This document shows, one piece after another, positions 10,515 to 21,929 of a stretch of DNA of 64,000 bases. The DNA is from Gigantopelta aegis. Its lineage: Eukaryota; Mollusca; Gastropoda; Neomphalida; Peltospiridae. A model generated the notes under the pieces. That model did no database searches, was not told the origin of the DNA, and worked only from the letters and a program-made list of their open reading frames with translations. The translations under genes and the position numbers were made by a program. Within the stretch, counting starts at the first letter, position 1. Each line of letters opens with the position of its first letter. The DNA is taken from positions 9,962,429 through 10,026,428 of the forward strand of contig NC_054699.1 in the NCBI RefSeq assembly GCF_016097555.1. Direction: 5' to 3'.

Positions 10515-10812
10515 TAGATCGGACTTTAAACTTTTAGACCTTCGTTCAAAATTTTATGTCGATTTGTTTTTGTTTAAATATTATTAAATAGTCCGATCCT
10601 CTTCTTTCTCTTATTTATTTTTGGACTGTCCTTCTAAAATGCTCCAAATTATATAAATATTCGGCCGAGCAGTCAATTCAATTATTTTTGGCTTGTAACT
10701 TTTTTCTTTCTAATTTTAATCCTACTAATTTCTTTTACTAATTTCCAACCCAAACCCCCCCCCCCCCCCTCCAAAATCAGGCGTGTTATTATCTATCTAT
10801 CTAAAAAAAAAA
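10515..10812. other. Unassigned AT-rich stretch with C-run
   Basis: The sequence following the unassigned ORF has C15 near 10757 and a short TCTA repeat near 10790. Possibly the 3' part of the same element. No gene is seen. Confidence 0.3.
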
Positions 10813-10824
10813 TTGACCGTCCGA

Positions 10825-11209
10825 CCGGCCTCGTTGGCGTCGTGGTAAGGCCATCGGTCAACAGGCTGGCAGGTACTGGGTTCGGATCCCAGTCGAGGCA
10901 TGGCATTTTTAATCCAAATACCGACTCCAAACCCTGAGTGAGTGCTCCGCAAGGCTCAATGGGTAGGTGTAAACAACTTGCACCGACCAGTGATCCATAA
11001 CTGGTTCAACAAAGGCCATGGTTTGTGCTATCCTGCCTGCGGGAAGCGCAAATAAAAGATCCCTTGCTGCTAATCGGAAAGAGTAGCCCATGAAGTGGCG
11101 ACAGCGGGTTTCCTCTCAAAATCTGTGTGGTCCGTAACCATATGTCTGACGCCATATAACCGTAATTAAAATGTGTTAAGTGCGTCGTTAAATAAAACAT
11201 TTTTTTCTT
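10825..11209 (+). mobile_element. SINE, head type 2, full length with target-site duplication
   Basis: The tRNA-like head has GCCTCG at the 5' side pairing with CGAGGC, and a T-arm CTGGGTTCGGATCCCAG. A spacer (TGAGTGCTCCGCAAGGCTCA) follows, then the same core and tail as the type 1 SINE. The 12-bp flanks TTGACCGTCCGA (10813-10824) and TTGACCGCCCGA (11210-11221) are a target-site duplication with one mismatch. Confidence 0.9.
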
Positions 11210-11221
11210 TTGACCGCCCGA

Positions 11222-11839
11222 TTTAATCTAGCGACCAAATTTAATGAGTAGAATTTTCTTTATTAATTATATTAATTAGAGATGCGCATCAAAATTTTAA
11301 AGGCCCACTACTTAATTTTTGGATGTAAATTTCAAAATTATCCCCTTATTTTTGTTCTGTCCCGGAGCAAGTCACTGGCTATTCAGAGACAGGCCCCGGG
11401 ACGGACATGCTCGAAACTCTAGTGGTATATGAGCATGTTAAAATGATTCGCACTCGCACTTAAACCCTCATGTAACGCTAGACAACACACACACACACAC
11501 ACACACACACATTAAAAAAAAAAGTAACACTTGAAGACCCCCCCCCCCCCATTCACAAACAAGTTATCCGATGGGTGTAATATAATTTTAACAAATTTAT
11601 AATCATTGTGTATATACGTCTAGCTATAACTACCTACGTAGCTGTGATAGAGGGTTTATGAAAAAGAAGAAGAAAAAAAGCCCAAATAAACAATGTCTCC
11701 AAAAGCCCAACAACTACAAACATTAAAATAATTTTAAAAGGTGTTACGTTATGCTGTTCAGTACACCTACACACCCCTGTAATGCTACATGTTTATATCT
11801 ACACCCACTCAACCCCTCAATCATTAATATACGTAATAC
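11222..11839. other. Unassigned intergenic sequence
   Basis: It contains an AC microsatellite near 11490, a C-run near 11541 and a GTCCCGGAGC...CCCCGGGAC inverted motif near 11360-11402. No gene was recognised. Confidence 0.4.
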
Positions 11840-12260
11840 TTGAAGGGGCGGGACATAGCCCAGTGATAAAGCACTCACGTACTTGATGCAAGGTAACTTT
11901 GGGATCGATCCCCGTTGGTAGGCCCATTGGGCTATTTCACAACTCAGCCAATGCACCACGATTGGTATATCAAAGGCCGTGGCATGTGCTATCCTGTCTG
12001 TGGGATGGTGCATATAAAAGATCCCTTGCTACTAATGGAAAAATGTACGGAGGAGCTGGCCGAGGCCGGCACCTGTGCCAGGACATGCGTGCGCTACAAC
12101 AGCTTGTTTTGAATGTGCACGTTAAACACTCTGATCTGATCTTACCTGACCTAATGGAAAAATATCGGGTTTTTTCTCTCTAAGACTACATGTCAAAATT
12201 ACCAAATGTTTGACATCCAACAGCCGATGATTAATAAATCAATGTGCCCTAGTGGTGTCG
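11840..12260 (+). mobile_element. SINE, head type 1, second tail type, interrupted by a retroposed fragment
   Basis: The head (GACATAGCCCAGTGATAAAG) and core continue to TACTAATGGAAAAAT, resume at 12151, and finish with CAACAGCCGATGATTAATAA and CTAGTGGTGTCGTTAA. This second tail differs from the TAAATAAAACATTTCC tail. The interruption is the separate insertion at 12045-12150. Confidence 0.86.
12045..12150 (+). mobile_element. 5'-truncated retroposon fragment nested in a SINE
   Basis: The 106-bp insert (GAGGAGCTGGCCGAGGCCGG, then CTACAACAGCTTGTTTTGAA) is flanked by perfect 13-bp repeats CTAATGGAAAAAT at 12032-12044 and 12151-12163. Longer relatives are at 19200-19656 and about 58985-59365. 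The tail is a pentamer-like TGATCTGATC...ACCTGACC, a LINE-type 3' end. Confidence 0.88.
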
Positions 12261-12540
12261 TTAACGTAAACAAACTTGAATTTTTTAATATTTAAATAAT
12301 AATTATAATAACATGATTTACCATTACGTAAACCATACAAATGATAAAACAATAACAAAATAAGACAAAAAAGAAAAACAACAAAACAAATGAAGACCCC
12401 CCCCCCCCCCCCCACACACACACAACAAGCAGATATTTATATAATACAAAATTCAGCATAGGTTTCATTTTTGTCCCATACAACCTTCCATAGAAATACA
12501 AACAATATAGAGTTTTCTCCCTTTAACCGCAAAGCACATA
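12261..12540. other. Intergenic, C-run and CA repeat, upstream of MSL2
   Basis: It carries C16-17 at about 12397 followed by CACACACA. No gene is seen. Confidence 0.5.
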
Positions 12541-12547
12541 TTTGGTT

Positions 12548-12647
12548 TACTCTGACGTCAGCATTGCCACCGGAAACCGATATATGCGGAAGCGGCGTAA
12601 TAGATTTTGCTTTGATCTTTTTAGAGCGTAAAACGATCTAAGTCAAA
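12548..12647 (+). promoter_or_regulatory. Probable MSL2 promoter and 5' UTR with CRE and ETS-like sites
   Basis: A perfect TGACGTCA (CRE/ATF type) lies at 12553-12560. CCGGAA (about 12570) and GCGGAAG (about 12587) resemble ETS-factor sites. No TATA box is apparent. This TATA-less CRE/ETS arrangement is common for housekeeping genes; function is inferred. Confidence 0.5.
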
Positions 12648-13814
12648 ATGACAACCAGATCAAGTGCTATGGAACTTTACTTTTCCACCTGTAGATGTGT
12701 AATGCAGGCAGACCCGCTCGATCGCGAGTCTTGGACGGATCTATACCGATATTTGCCACTGATGAGGCAGGCCATTTCGTGCAGTGTTTGCGGGAATATT
12801 CTGTTAAAACCTTTGCGACCACCGCACACGATTTGCCAACACAATATTTGCGCCGGGTGTGTCGGCGGGAAGTTCCGATTGAAGCCGACATGCAGTTGGT
12901 GCAAAACTCACACGAATTTTGTCGAAAATAGCCAGATGAGATTATTGATTTTGTGTTTCAAGAAACTGTGCACTTACATCTATGGATCGCCGATTGGGAC
13001 AGAAATATCGGCGAGTACGACGAACGGCGAGACCAACAGTTTGGAGCTGTTGTTGAAAGAGGTTATCAAGTTTGAAGATAAAGAATATACTGTGGGGACG
13101 ACGGTTTCACGTCTGACTATGCCCGTGTTGACTCCTGTTACAGTAAAGAATCAGAAACCTGGCAGGCGAAAATTAAAATATATTGGATCCAATGTCGCAA
13201 ACGAAAATTCTCGAAGCGATCCACCAACATTGCATCCTATTCACATGACGTCTGATGATGCCATTACGTCGTCCAGTGACTTTGCAAATACAACCAATAA
13301 CTATGTTTCTAGTACAGATCATTGTGACCAGTCGTCTGAGGCCATTCCAAGATCAAGCACCAATCACAGGCGAGTTCACAGCAGAGTTCGTTCACAAAGC
13401 TTGAACCTTGGATTACCGAAGAAAGTCCAGTTTCACCGAAAATCATATGATGACAAACATCATTTTTTCAGACGACAGCAGAAGCTTAAGCAGCTCAAAT
13501 CGCAGCGGATTTCGTACGAGGAGAAATTCCTGTCTCAGCTACCCACCAAACGACTTCGTACGGAAACGACAGAATCCGAGCCGAAGAGGAAGATCTGCAA
13601 GTGTGCGCGCAACAATCTGCCCAACATCCTCACGTGCATGGGCCAGCGGTGTCCGTGTTACAGCAACTTCATGCCGTGTGTTGGCTGTCTGTGCCGAGGC
13701 TGTCGGAACAATCGGAAAGGCACGAGCGATAAAGCATTTGTGCCCATCAGTCCGTCAGGCCTGCGGTCACAAGGTCAGTTTGGTTTCCTGAACTCGTCCA
13801 GTGACTCGCTGTGA
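12648..13814 (+). CDS. msl2: MSL2 homologue, RING-type E3 ubiquitin ligase of the MSL complex
   Basis: This 388-residue protein is encoded in one exon. MSL2 is the E3 ligase subunit of the nuclear male-specific-lethal complex, which acetylates histone H4 K16 through MOF. The N-terminus has the MSL2 RING: C45-x2-C48, C63-x-H65, C68-x2-C71, C82-x2-C85, followed by FVENSQ...LILCFKKLCTYI as in vertebrate MSL2. The C-terminal CXC domain (about residues 316-355: CKCARNN, CMGQRCPCYSN, CVGCLCRGCRNN) is the DNA-binding module of the family. Between them lies a Ser/Thr/Lys-rich disordered linker, shorter than in the roughly 570-residue human protein. The ATG at 12648 was chosen because it precedes the conserved region by the usual distance; Met8 is an alternative. 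No damage is seen. Confidence 0.93.
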   Translation: MTTRSSAMELYFSTCRCVMQADPLDRESWTDLYRYLPLMRQAISCSVCGNILLKPLRPPHTICQHNICAGCVGGKFRLKPTCSWCKTHTNFVENSQMRLLILCFKKLCTYIYGSPIGTEISASTTNGETNSLELLLKEVIKFEDKEYTVGTTVSRLTMPVLTPVTVKNQKPGRRKLKYIGSNVANENSRSDPPTLHPIHMTSDDAITSSSDFANTTNNYVSSTDHCDQSSEAIPRSSTNHRRVHSRVRSQSLNLGLPKKVQFHRKSYDDKHHFFRRQQKLKQLKSQRISYEEKFLSQLPTKRLRTETTESEPKRKICKCARNNLPNILTCMGQRCPCYSNFMPCVGCLCRGCRNNRKGTSDKAFVPISPSGLRSQGQFGFLNSSSDSL

Positions 13815-14416
13815 TGAAGGCAGCATGTATTCCAGGTCCCTGAGAAGTGAACATTTGTGTACACGTTTTATCGATTACGCATTTTTTTTTCTCCAGATAA
13901 CCCCTTTCATTTTTTACATAACCCATTATGACCGGGTAAATGATGTCATAAATTCAGTGCACGAACAAAAAATGGGTTACGCAAAACTATATTTACACAA
14001 GTGATGCGCGAACAAAACTATCGTTCTCTCAGATTTTCAGAGGTCTTTATTGATAAATTTGTACCCACTGAATGATAAACGTCAAGTGCCAGGATCTCAC
14101 AGTTTATAATGTACTCCCACCCCGACTCCCTGACTCCTAGACTCCCACCCTGACTCCCACCCACACACAGACTTTTTTCTTTAAAATCTTGATTAGTGCT
14201 ATTTCTAGTCAATTGAAAATTGAATAGCACTATACTGTTTAATGTAAAATTGTGTAGCGATCTCTGAAACTTGCGTAGCGAATTGCGATGTGATACTAAA
14301 CAAAATGTTTCCTGACAACCGTCCAAAAAATTAAGCAATTTATTATCACTATGTATGTATGAGCATCAAATATGGGAGTGATTTAATTTCTTGCCTACCT
14401 TATGTTATGGGGCAGC
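13815..14416 (+). other. MSL2 3' flank, probable 3' UTR
   Basis: It contains a CGACTCCC/GACTCCCAC short repeat near 14115-14165. No clear AATAAA was found just after the stop, so the transcript end is not located. No other gene is seen. Confidence 0.4.
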
Positions 14417-14648
14417 GTTTCTGCCAATTTTTGGGTATGGCGCTTTGGAATTGAATGCAACCACAGTCATCAGGGGGTATGGGGGGGCCTCCCCCAGAAA
14501 GAAAATGGGTTAACTTTTGGGTTAGGGTTAAGAAAATCCTACAGTAAAAATAAGAGCAGTTAATTTTGTCAAAAGGTTAACTTTAAAAACAAAATCTGCA
14601 AAACATTTTGGGTATGGCGCCATACCCGTTTTACCCTCTGGCAGAAAC
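14417..14648. mobile_element. MITE family F, copy 1
   Basis: The ends are GTTTCTGCCA...TGGCAGAAAC. The interior has GGGTATGGCGC twice, once as the palindrome GGGTATGGCGCCATACCC. Relatives are at 17776-18139 and 32007-32240. It has no coding capacity. Confidence 0.78.
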
Positions 14649-14879
14649 CTTGTGGGGTACCACTTAAGACGTTACCATACTGATACATAGATATAAATTC
14701 GCATGCTAAAGGAGTTTAAAATGACTCTCCATGAACTAGTCTCAGGGGAGTGATGGGGAGCGAGGTGATATATAGCTCCTCTTGAATGGTAAGGGCTGAT
14801 TCATATTGTTATTTAAAGTAAGTCGACATACAGTTGGAAAATCTAGAACAAAAAAAACCTTAAGTTGCTTAATTTTTTT

Positions 14880-14960
14880 AACCTCTTGAAGGTGAAGTCA
14901 GATTGGCGTTTGACCTTCAAAACGGCCCAACAAGAGTGTTAACTGAAGAGGAATGTACCA
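14880..14960 (+). other. Possible isolated exon
   Basis: An open stretch reading LAFDLQNGPTRVLTEEECTM sits between a pyrimidine-rich acceptor (TTTTTTTAACCTCTTGAAG) and a donor (CCATG|GTGAGC). I cannot name a family and no neighbouring exons were found, so this may be chance. Confidence 0.22.
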
Positions 14961-15157
14961 TGGTGAGCAGAAAATGTCTGCCAAATTATCAGTTAAAACG
15001 TCAAACGTTGCCGAAACCCAGTTGTTTTCCAACAAATTATTACATGCAATTATTTCGCCAAATTAAAATAAAATTTGCGAATTTTAAAAAAAATCACTAC
15101 TGGCGAATTTGGTTCGTACCAGAGCTATTCCAGCATACACACAGTGTACATTTCAAG

Positions 15158-15325
15158 TCAATAAAAAATCCTTTGCTTCTAATCGAAAAGAGTAGCCCAT
15201 TAAGTGGTGACAGCGGGTTTCCTCTCTCAATATCTGTGTGGTCGTTAACCATATGTCTGATGCCATATAACCGTCAATAAAATGTGTTGAGTGTGTCATT
15301 AAATAAAACATATCCTTCCTTCCTT
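15158..15325 (+). mobile_element. SINE 3' half (type 1 tail)
   Basis: It starts inside the core (AAAATCCTTTGCTTCTAATC) and ends GTGTCATTAAATAAAACATA plus a CCTT microsatellite. The 5' part is missing. Confidence 0.85.
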
Positions 15326-16190
15326 CCTTCCTTCCTTCCATCCAACCATGTCATTATATACAGGACTAGCTCTGGGTTCACGAACAGAAGTTTCAGCAAA
15401 TTATTAAACTTCCAAAGTTGCAGTGCAGAAACCCAATTAATTTCTAACAAAATATCAATCATTACATTAAATTATTTCACCAAATTGAAATAAAATTTGC
15501 AATGGGTGAATTATCAATATATGAGTGTCGCAGCTAATGCTGTTATTGGGTATCTGCCTTGTTACCCTGCCTTTTAAAATCATGGTGGCTAAATAAATAG
15601 ATTGTTTCTGGACTTTATTACATTAAATAGTCGTCAGAATGGAGGAGCTCGTTTGTTACATAAAAAATCTAATGGATGAGTTGATATGTTGCATTTTAAT
15701 TTCTTTTTGGTCATCCGATGGACTACATAACATGTATGTGTATCTTTGTAAAATTTGTAAATGCCCTTAATCTGTAAAGATTGCGTTGGGTGATTGGGTA
15801 ACTGACAACCTTGTAAGTAAATGTATATTATAGTATGAAGGCATATGACAAAATAATTTGGCATCTGGCAAATTTAATTCGCTGTTGCATCGTTTTTACA
15901 GTGAAATGTCCTGATTGTTTACAGTGAAATGTTCTGATTGTGATGAAGATGAATGACATTGTTTTTGGGAGGTGCACAACACAGCTGTCTACTTGAACGA
16001 GGAGTCTCGTGCTGTATAACACAAACACACAGTGTGTCACATGTTCTGCCGTAATATAGGTATTGAAGGGGACCATTTTCTATGATCATGGATAAATGGA
16101 TGGAACCTAAGGAATTCCTTCATTAACTAAAACAAAATTTCAGATTTTTACAGATCGAAATGTCTATTTTTAGTGGGGTTTTTTTTAAAG
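15326..16190. other. Unassigned intergenic sequence
   Basis: Around 15363-15510 (and 14985-15130) it carries degenerate relatives of the CTAGCTCTG element seen at 23003. No gene was recognised. Confidence 0.4.
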
Positions 16191-16191
16191 A

Positions 16192-16606
16192 TTTCCCTCC
16201 CACTCTTTGGTCATTACAGGGGCGTCGGAAGCGGTAGGGCCATGGCCGTACCACTCTTTGGTCATTACAGGGGCGTCGGAAGCCGTAGGGCCATGGCCGT
16301 ACCACTCTTTGGTCATTACAGGGGCGTCGGAAGCCGTAGGGCCATGGCCGTACCACTCTTTGGTCATTACAGGGGCGTAGGACCATGGCCGTACCACTCT
16401 GGTCATTACAGGGGTGTCGGAAGCCGTAGGGCCATGGCCGTACCACTCTTTGGTCATTACAGGGGCGTCGGAAGCGGTAGGACCATGGCCGTACCACTCT
16501 TTGGTCATTACAGGGGCGTCGGAAGCGGTAGGGCCATGGCCGTACCACTCTTTGGTCATTACAGGGGCGTCGGAAGCGGTAGGGCCATGGCCGTACCACT
16601 CTTTGA
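16192..16606. repeat. Minisatellite, about 54-bp unit, 8 copies
   Basis: The unit is CCACTCTTTGGTCATTACAG, GGGCGTCGGAAGCSGTAGGG and CCATGGCCGTA. It is much more GC-rich than its surroundings and highly homogeneous, with one shortened copy near 16375. Because the unit is a multiple of three, open frames run through it on both strands; they are not genes. Confidence 0.93.
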
Positions 16607-16974
16607 GCCAGGAACATTTGTTTTCTCTTCTCGTGGCACTCACATAGTATAGATCTCAATATATACATTGCTTTTATGTCTGTACCAACTTTTAATTGCT
16701 TCCGATGCTCCTGCATTAACATAACTGAATCATGTGACTCATTCATCTAATAACGTAATTCAACTTTGTAAAACTCTGGGTGTACATACATGTATATGTA
16801 TCCATTAATTTGTATGGGAGAAGTTCACATTATTTGTAGCAAAAACTAAAATGATCTCAACACATTAATTAGAAATGGTAAAAAATGGAATATGCTGAAA
16901 TGGGAAACAGAATTGACCAAACTCTGAAACAGAAAATCATCCTCTGTAATACATACACTGTGACATTAATGTGT

Positions 16975-17525
16975 ACGATGGTGTAGTACACACTTGTTAC
17001 ATATTTAATGTGTATGTGATGTATATTACATGTATATTACACACTTGTTACATATATGTATTTAATGTGTATGTGATATATATTACATGTATATTACACA
17101 CTTGTTACATATGGATTTAATGTGTATGTGATGTATATTGTACACTTATTACATATGTATTTAATGTGTACATGATGTATATTACACACTTGTTACATAT
17201 GGATTTAATGTGTATGTGATGTATATTACATGTATATTGCACACTTGTTACATATGTATGTAATGTGTATGTGATGTATATTACATGTATATTACACACT
17301 TGTTACATATGGATTTAATGTGTATGTGATGTATATTACATGTATATTGCACACTTGTTACATATGTATGTAATGTGTACATAATATATATTACACACTT
17401 GTTACATATGTATGTAATGTGTACATGATATATATTACACACCTGTTACATATGTATTTAATGTGTATGTTGTGTATATTACACACCTGTTACATATGTA
17501 TTTAATGTGCACATGATGTATATAA
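16975..17525. repeat. Minisatellite, about 54-bp unit, about 11 copies
   Basis: The unit is TTACACACTTGTTACATATG, GATTTAATGTGTATGTGATG and TATATTACATGTATA, with length variants lacking ACATGTATATT. Confidence 0.92.
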
Positions 17526-17639
17526 GTTTCTTGATTTATACGTTTCTTGTATTACAATGCTAAAACCGGTCACACGGATGGCCAAATATACATACATGTA
17601 CTAGTCATTCAAGGTACTTGTTCCTTTTTGTGGGTGCTG

Positions 17640-18315
17640 GTGAGGGATGTAACCCACTTGTAAAGCGCTCGCCTGATGCGCCATCAGTTTAGGATTGATC
17701 CCTTTTGGTGGGACCTTTGGGCCATTTATCATTCCAGCCAGTGTACCACGATTGGTATATCAAAGACTCTGCAAGGTTTCTGCCAGAGGGTAAAACGGCT
17801 AAAATGCCATCCCCAAAATTGTTTACAGATTAAAAGTTTTTTTTTTTAGATAACCTTTTGACAAAATTAATGACTCTTATCATTACAGTATGATTAATGT
17901 TGGTTTTAAATGATGATAAAACTATTCTTATGTTCAGCAGGATGTCACATTATGGAAGGAATATATTTAAAGCAAGGTGAATAGAGATAGGAAAATGCAT
18001 CTGAGGGATCCTAAATTCCATTTTCTTTGGCACCCGCATTCTAAAAACTCAATTCCTTAGTTTTTTGTGTGTTTTTTTCTTGTTTTTTTTCCTTTCAATT
18101 CCTTAGTGCCATACCCAAATATTTTTTTGTGGCAGAAACCCTGCCGTGGTATGTGCAGTCCTCTCTGTGGAATGGAACATATAAGATCTGTTGCTACTAA
18201 TGGAAAATGCAACATGTTTCCTCTCTTAAGACTATATATAAAAATTACCACGTCTCACATCCAATAGCTGATGATTAATAAATCATTGTGCTCTAGTGGT
18301 GGTGTTAAACAAAAC
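17640..18315 (+). mobile_element. SINE, head type 1, second tail type, split by a MITE
   Basis: The head and core run from 17640 to about 17772. They are interrupted by the family F MITE and resume at about 18143 (CGTGGTATGTGCAGTCCTCT) through the GCTGATGATTAATAAATC tail. Confidence 0.83.
17776..18139. mobile_element. MITE family F, copy 3, nested in a SINE
   Basis: The ends are GTTTCTGCCAGAGGGTAAAA...CCATACCC...TGGCAGAAAC. It lies inside the SINE, so it inserted after the SINE. The short repeat CTGC is present on both sides and may be target duplication. Confidence 0.78.
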
Positions 18316-18319
18316 CAAC

Positions 18320-18748
18320 TTTAATTACTTGTTCCTCTTTGCACAAATTACCCTAATGTCTTAATTTAGGTAGTTTTCCCTTCTTCAGTAAATGGTGTGC
18401 TTAACATCATGATAAAATTATGTTTGCGTCCTTTAAATATCAATAACTGTAAGTTTTAAAAATTGTGTGCCACAGATGTCATTTTTTAAAAGTTTGGGGA
18501 AAAAGTCCTTGTACCATCAGGGGTTAAAATACTGCCATCCCGACTAGTTTTAGCTCATCAACATGATCACCACAGGCTGGGAGATTTTTTATACCTGTCG
18601 GACTGGAAATCATTTTACATTTATATTTACACATGAGTTTCAGTCAGTCATATTTGGTGTAGCACATTTTGATTTCAGCCGGCAGAATTGTTTTGATCTT
18701 ACCACACCGAATATCTTGTAGAAATGTCAGCCATCTTCAACCCTTTGC

Positions 18749-18783
<35 letters not shown>

Positions 18784-19135
18784 ATTGCATGTATGTAAGG
18801 CTTGAAATATATTTTGTGGAGAAGGAAGCCATATTTGCCACTACAATTGTTAATCTTTAATTTTAATGTTAGAAATTGAGGAGTGGTTCTAAAATTAATC
18901 TCAAAATGAGACTTCAAATTGGAGTAATAGGTAAGTTTTTAACAATGTACAAACACACATAAACAATTATTAATTGTATTATCACTTCTAAAATGAGCAA
19001 TTTTCTATATAACTGGAATAATGTAAAATATAAAGATTTCTGCCAGTGAAATAATGTACCATACCCTAAAATCTTGGAAATTAATGGATGTATTTTTGTA
19101 ATTTTCAGACATTCTATTAGTAATAGAACTGCTGT
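18320..19135. other. Unassigned intergenic sequence with TA microsatellite
   Basis: A (TA)n tract is at about 18749-18777. No gene was recognised. Confidence 0.5.
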
Positions 19136-19957
19136 TTAAAGGCATATTGTCACACACCACTGACCTATTTAATGGCCAAACAAAGTATTACCTGAACAAT
19201 GCCTCGACCAGAAGCGGTCAGGCCCTTTATAACGGCCCTATGGGCAACCTAGGAGACACCACAGCATCGTAAAGGTCTAAAATGAACGAGCTGCTCTCGA
19301 TTCACTAATATCAAAACCTATATTAGCTTGGCCATTTACTTTTCGACCGACTGTTCAAAATTGCACCAAATTCCCTCAATCAAAATTGCGCACCCTTTTC
19401 TCTTTGGCATTTAACTGCTCCATTCAAATTCCATAGCACCACCACCACCCTCACCCGCCTGCTACCGATTTGATCGGGCTGCTGGTGCTCCCTTGCACCT
19501 GCCAGTGCAGGCGGTCCCTCCTCCCCCCTCCCCCCACCTTTCCTGTCATGGACGGAGGAGCCGGCCAAGGCCGTCTCTTGTGCCTACGACAGGCGTGCAC
19601 TACAACAGCTTGTTCTGAATGTGCATGTAAAACCCTATGACATGACATGACATGACATTACCTGAACAAACCTAATTCGATTTGTCCCTAAATGTGCTTT
19701 ATTCAGCCATCTTCATAACCACCATACTCCATTTATTAATGATATTTTGTGAGAAAAAAAACAAAAATGGAATTATGGCAATGGTCCATAATTCAAAAAC
19801 TAAAATTGCCGAGAGTGTTGGCATGGATTTCACTCCATCATGGTTCAGTTGAGGTGATGCGATAGCTAGATTTGGATTCTAACAATTAATGTAATTTTTA
19901 TTTATTATCCATTTTTAGAGAAATAAGGTCCTTAAATCTGTGACAGTATGCCTTTAA
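19136..19957. mobile_element. TTAA-type MITE, family D, carrying a nested retroposon
   Basis: The inverted ends are TTAA-AGGCATATTGTCACA and TGTGACAGTATGCCT-TTAA. Without the 457-bp insertion and its duplication it would be about 350 bp. A MITE-free relative of its insertion site occurs at about 22530-22610, defining the target as TTAA. Confidence 0.88.
19200..19656 (+). mobile_element. 5'-truncated LINE-type retroposon with ACATG tail, nested in MITE D
   Basis: It is flanked by perfect 13-bp target duplications ATTACCTGAACAA (19187-19199 and 19657-19669). The 3' part has CTACAACAGCTTGTTCTGAA and a (CATGA)n tail. Relatives are at 12045 and about 58985. No reverse-transcriptase frame is present in this fragment. 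Confidence 0.88.
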
Positions 19958-21925
19958 CATTTGTCAAAGTACATGAAATATAGTGTCTAATTTCAAAATA
20001 TTTCAAACTTATAACCTCCTAGTAAGGACACTTATGATCTGTTTTGTTTTTATTGCGTGCCCTCAAATTATTTTCTAACAGAAAGCCTGAACATGGAAAG
20101 CAGAAATACTTGTGAAACTGATAATTGAAAGCATATTGTACATTTTGAACAGCATTTGCTGACTTCCTGTTGTAAATTTCAAGCCATGATATGGTACATG
20201 TTTTAAAGTGTGTTGAGCCGAAAGCCTTTAATATGTACTTTACATCATATTTCCTAGTTATGACTTAAGGCAGCCTTATATGTATTAAAACAGAGATCTA
20301 TATTTTTGTAATTTGGATATGTACAGATTAGTTTTCGTTTTTCAAAATACAGACATGAGGTATTAATTGAGAAATATTTTTTATTCACTTGATAGTCAGT
20401 GATATTTCATTCTGTTATTTTATTCAGTTGATAGTCAGTGATATTTCATTCTGTTATTTTATTCACTGCAAGTTACTGACATCATTGGTTATTAATAATC
20501 AGCTGGTTTGTGTAGCTGTGTAAATATCATGGCCATGTTATAGGAGCACAAATGATCAACAACATGATTTCTTTCATTTTAAGTGCTGTTATTTCAGACA
20601 TTTATTTTTAAACATTTTGCTGATATGTGACAAGCATTGCATTATTTTAATTCCTTAGTTCATTCAGACCATTTACATAGTATATGAGGTAAATACCATA
20701 CTCTGCGAACAACTAGTGCTATATAGAGGATACTCCCCTAGTGTCGTGTGATATTATAAAATTATGAAATCCGAGGCTTGCTGAGGATTTTTATACTTTT
20801 ATCAATGAGTGCTGATAAATTATGATATCACAAGATACGAGGGGTGGGGGGTATTATTTTTATCATCCATTATTATTCTTTTCATTTGCGACGGTTGTAA
20901 GCAGTGTCACACAGTCAGTAATGTGGGTTGAATATCACTATATTTGGCAACGGTAGACTTACTAACTAGCAGAAGGACTAGCGTGACATCACTTATGATA
21001 GGTTTAGCACTGAAACATACACAGTGATGTAACAAAAGAAGCGATATCTCCTGTAGAGAATATCACAGGATATATTGCAAATGATAGTGCCAGCAATATC
21101 TCCTACAAAAGTCTTTAATGGATGATAAATTAACATTTGTAAATGCACAAATCTGAGAGATCCAATATCTTTATTCTTAACTTTGTGCAGAGTATTTGTT
21201 AAAATGTCTGTCATGTAAAGATGACTTGACTGTGACACTCTAGAGCCATGCTTATTGATAGACTAAATGAAAATCTCAGTTGGTGAGAGGTCAGTTCAGT
21301 TCTTTGCATTACCGTAAGCATTTGCTTATTGCAGACCTGTCAACTTTTAGTCAAGAGAAAGCAGGAGGTGTGTGTTGAAAAAGCAGGAGATTTTTTAAAT
21401 ACACACGATTTAACACAAGTTTTTAAAAAGTATTACAATAAGTTAAATAAACACTACATAATGTCATGTATACTCGTCAACCTTAGGTGTTGGCATTAAA
21501 AAAAAAATTAATAATAAAAATAAAATAATTAATTTTTTTTTTTTTATTAAATATATATATGTTTAAATATGATTTAGTACATATTTTTAAAAATAACTCT
21601 TTTATCCAAAAAAGTTAATAATAATAATAATATTGGTGCAAACAGTAAATAACACACAGAACAATTGTGACAAAAGAATGGCTAGTGGAGAATATAAATA
21701 AATAATTGAAGTAGGACATTTAAATATCCAGTTTTTAAATTTCTGTACTTAAAAGCTTTAACCAAATATTTTCCAAGATTACAAAGCATTTTTACATTTG
21801 AGTTAAACATCTTTGTTAATTATGTTATGTATAACAACCCAACGTTTTGGCAGCATCCAGCCACTTTCATCAGTTGAATATAATTCTTAATTAACAATCT
21901 ATGTGATATCCATCTTGACTTAACA
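19958..21925. other. Long unassigned intergenic stretch
   Basis: Contains a two-copy repeat of TGATAGTCAGTGATATTTCA near 20390-20455, and a weak inverted pair near 20728 (ACTCCCCTAGTGTCGTGTGA) and 20835 (TCACAAGATACGAGGGGTGG) that may be a decayed DNA element. No gene was recognised. Confidence 0.4.
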
Positions 21926-21929
21926 ATTG

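Noticed and set aside
10825-10900. tRNA gene with convincing acceptor and T arms
   Set aside because: It is the head of a dispersed SINE repeated at 23599 and carries a SINE body and target duplication.
16123-16746. Open frames over the GC-rich array at 16192-16606
   Set aside because: The 54-bp unit is divisible by three, so open frames arise automatically on both strands. No start context or splice sites.
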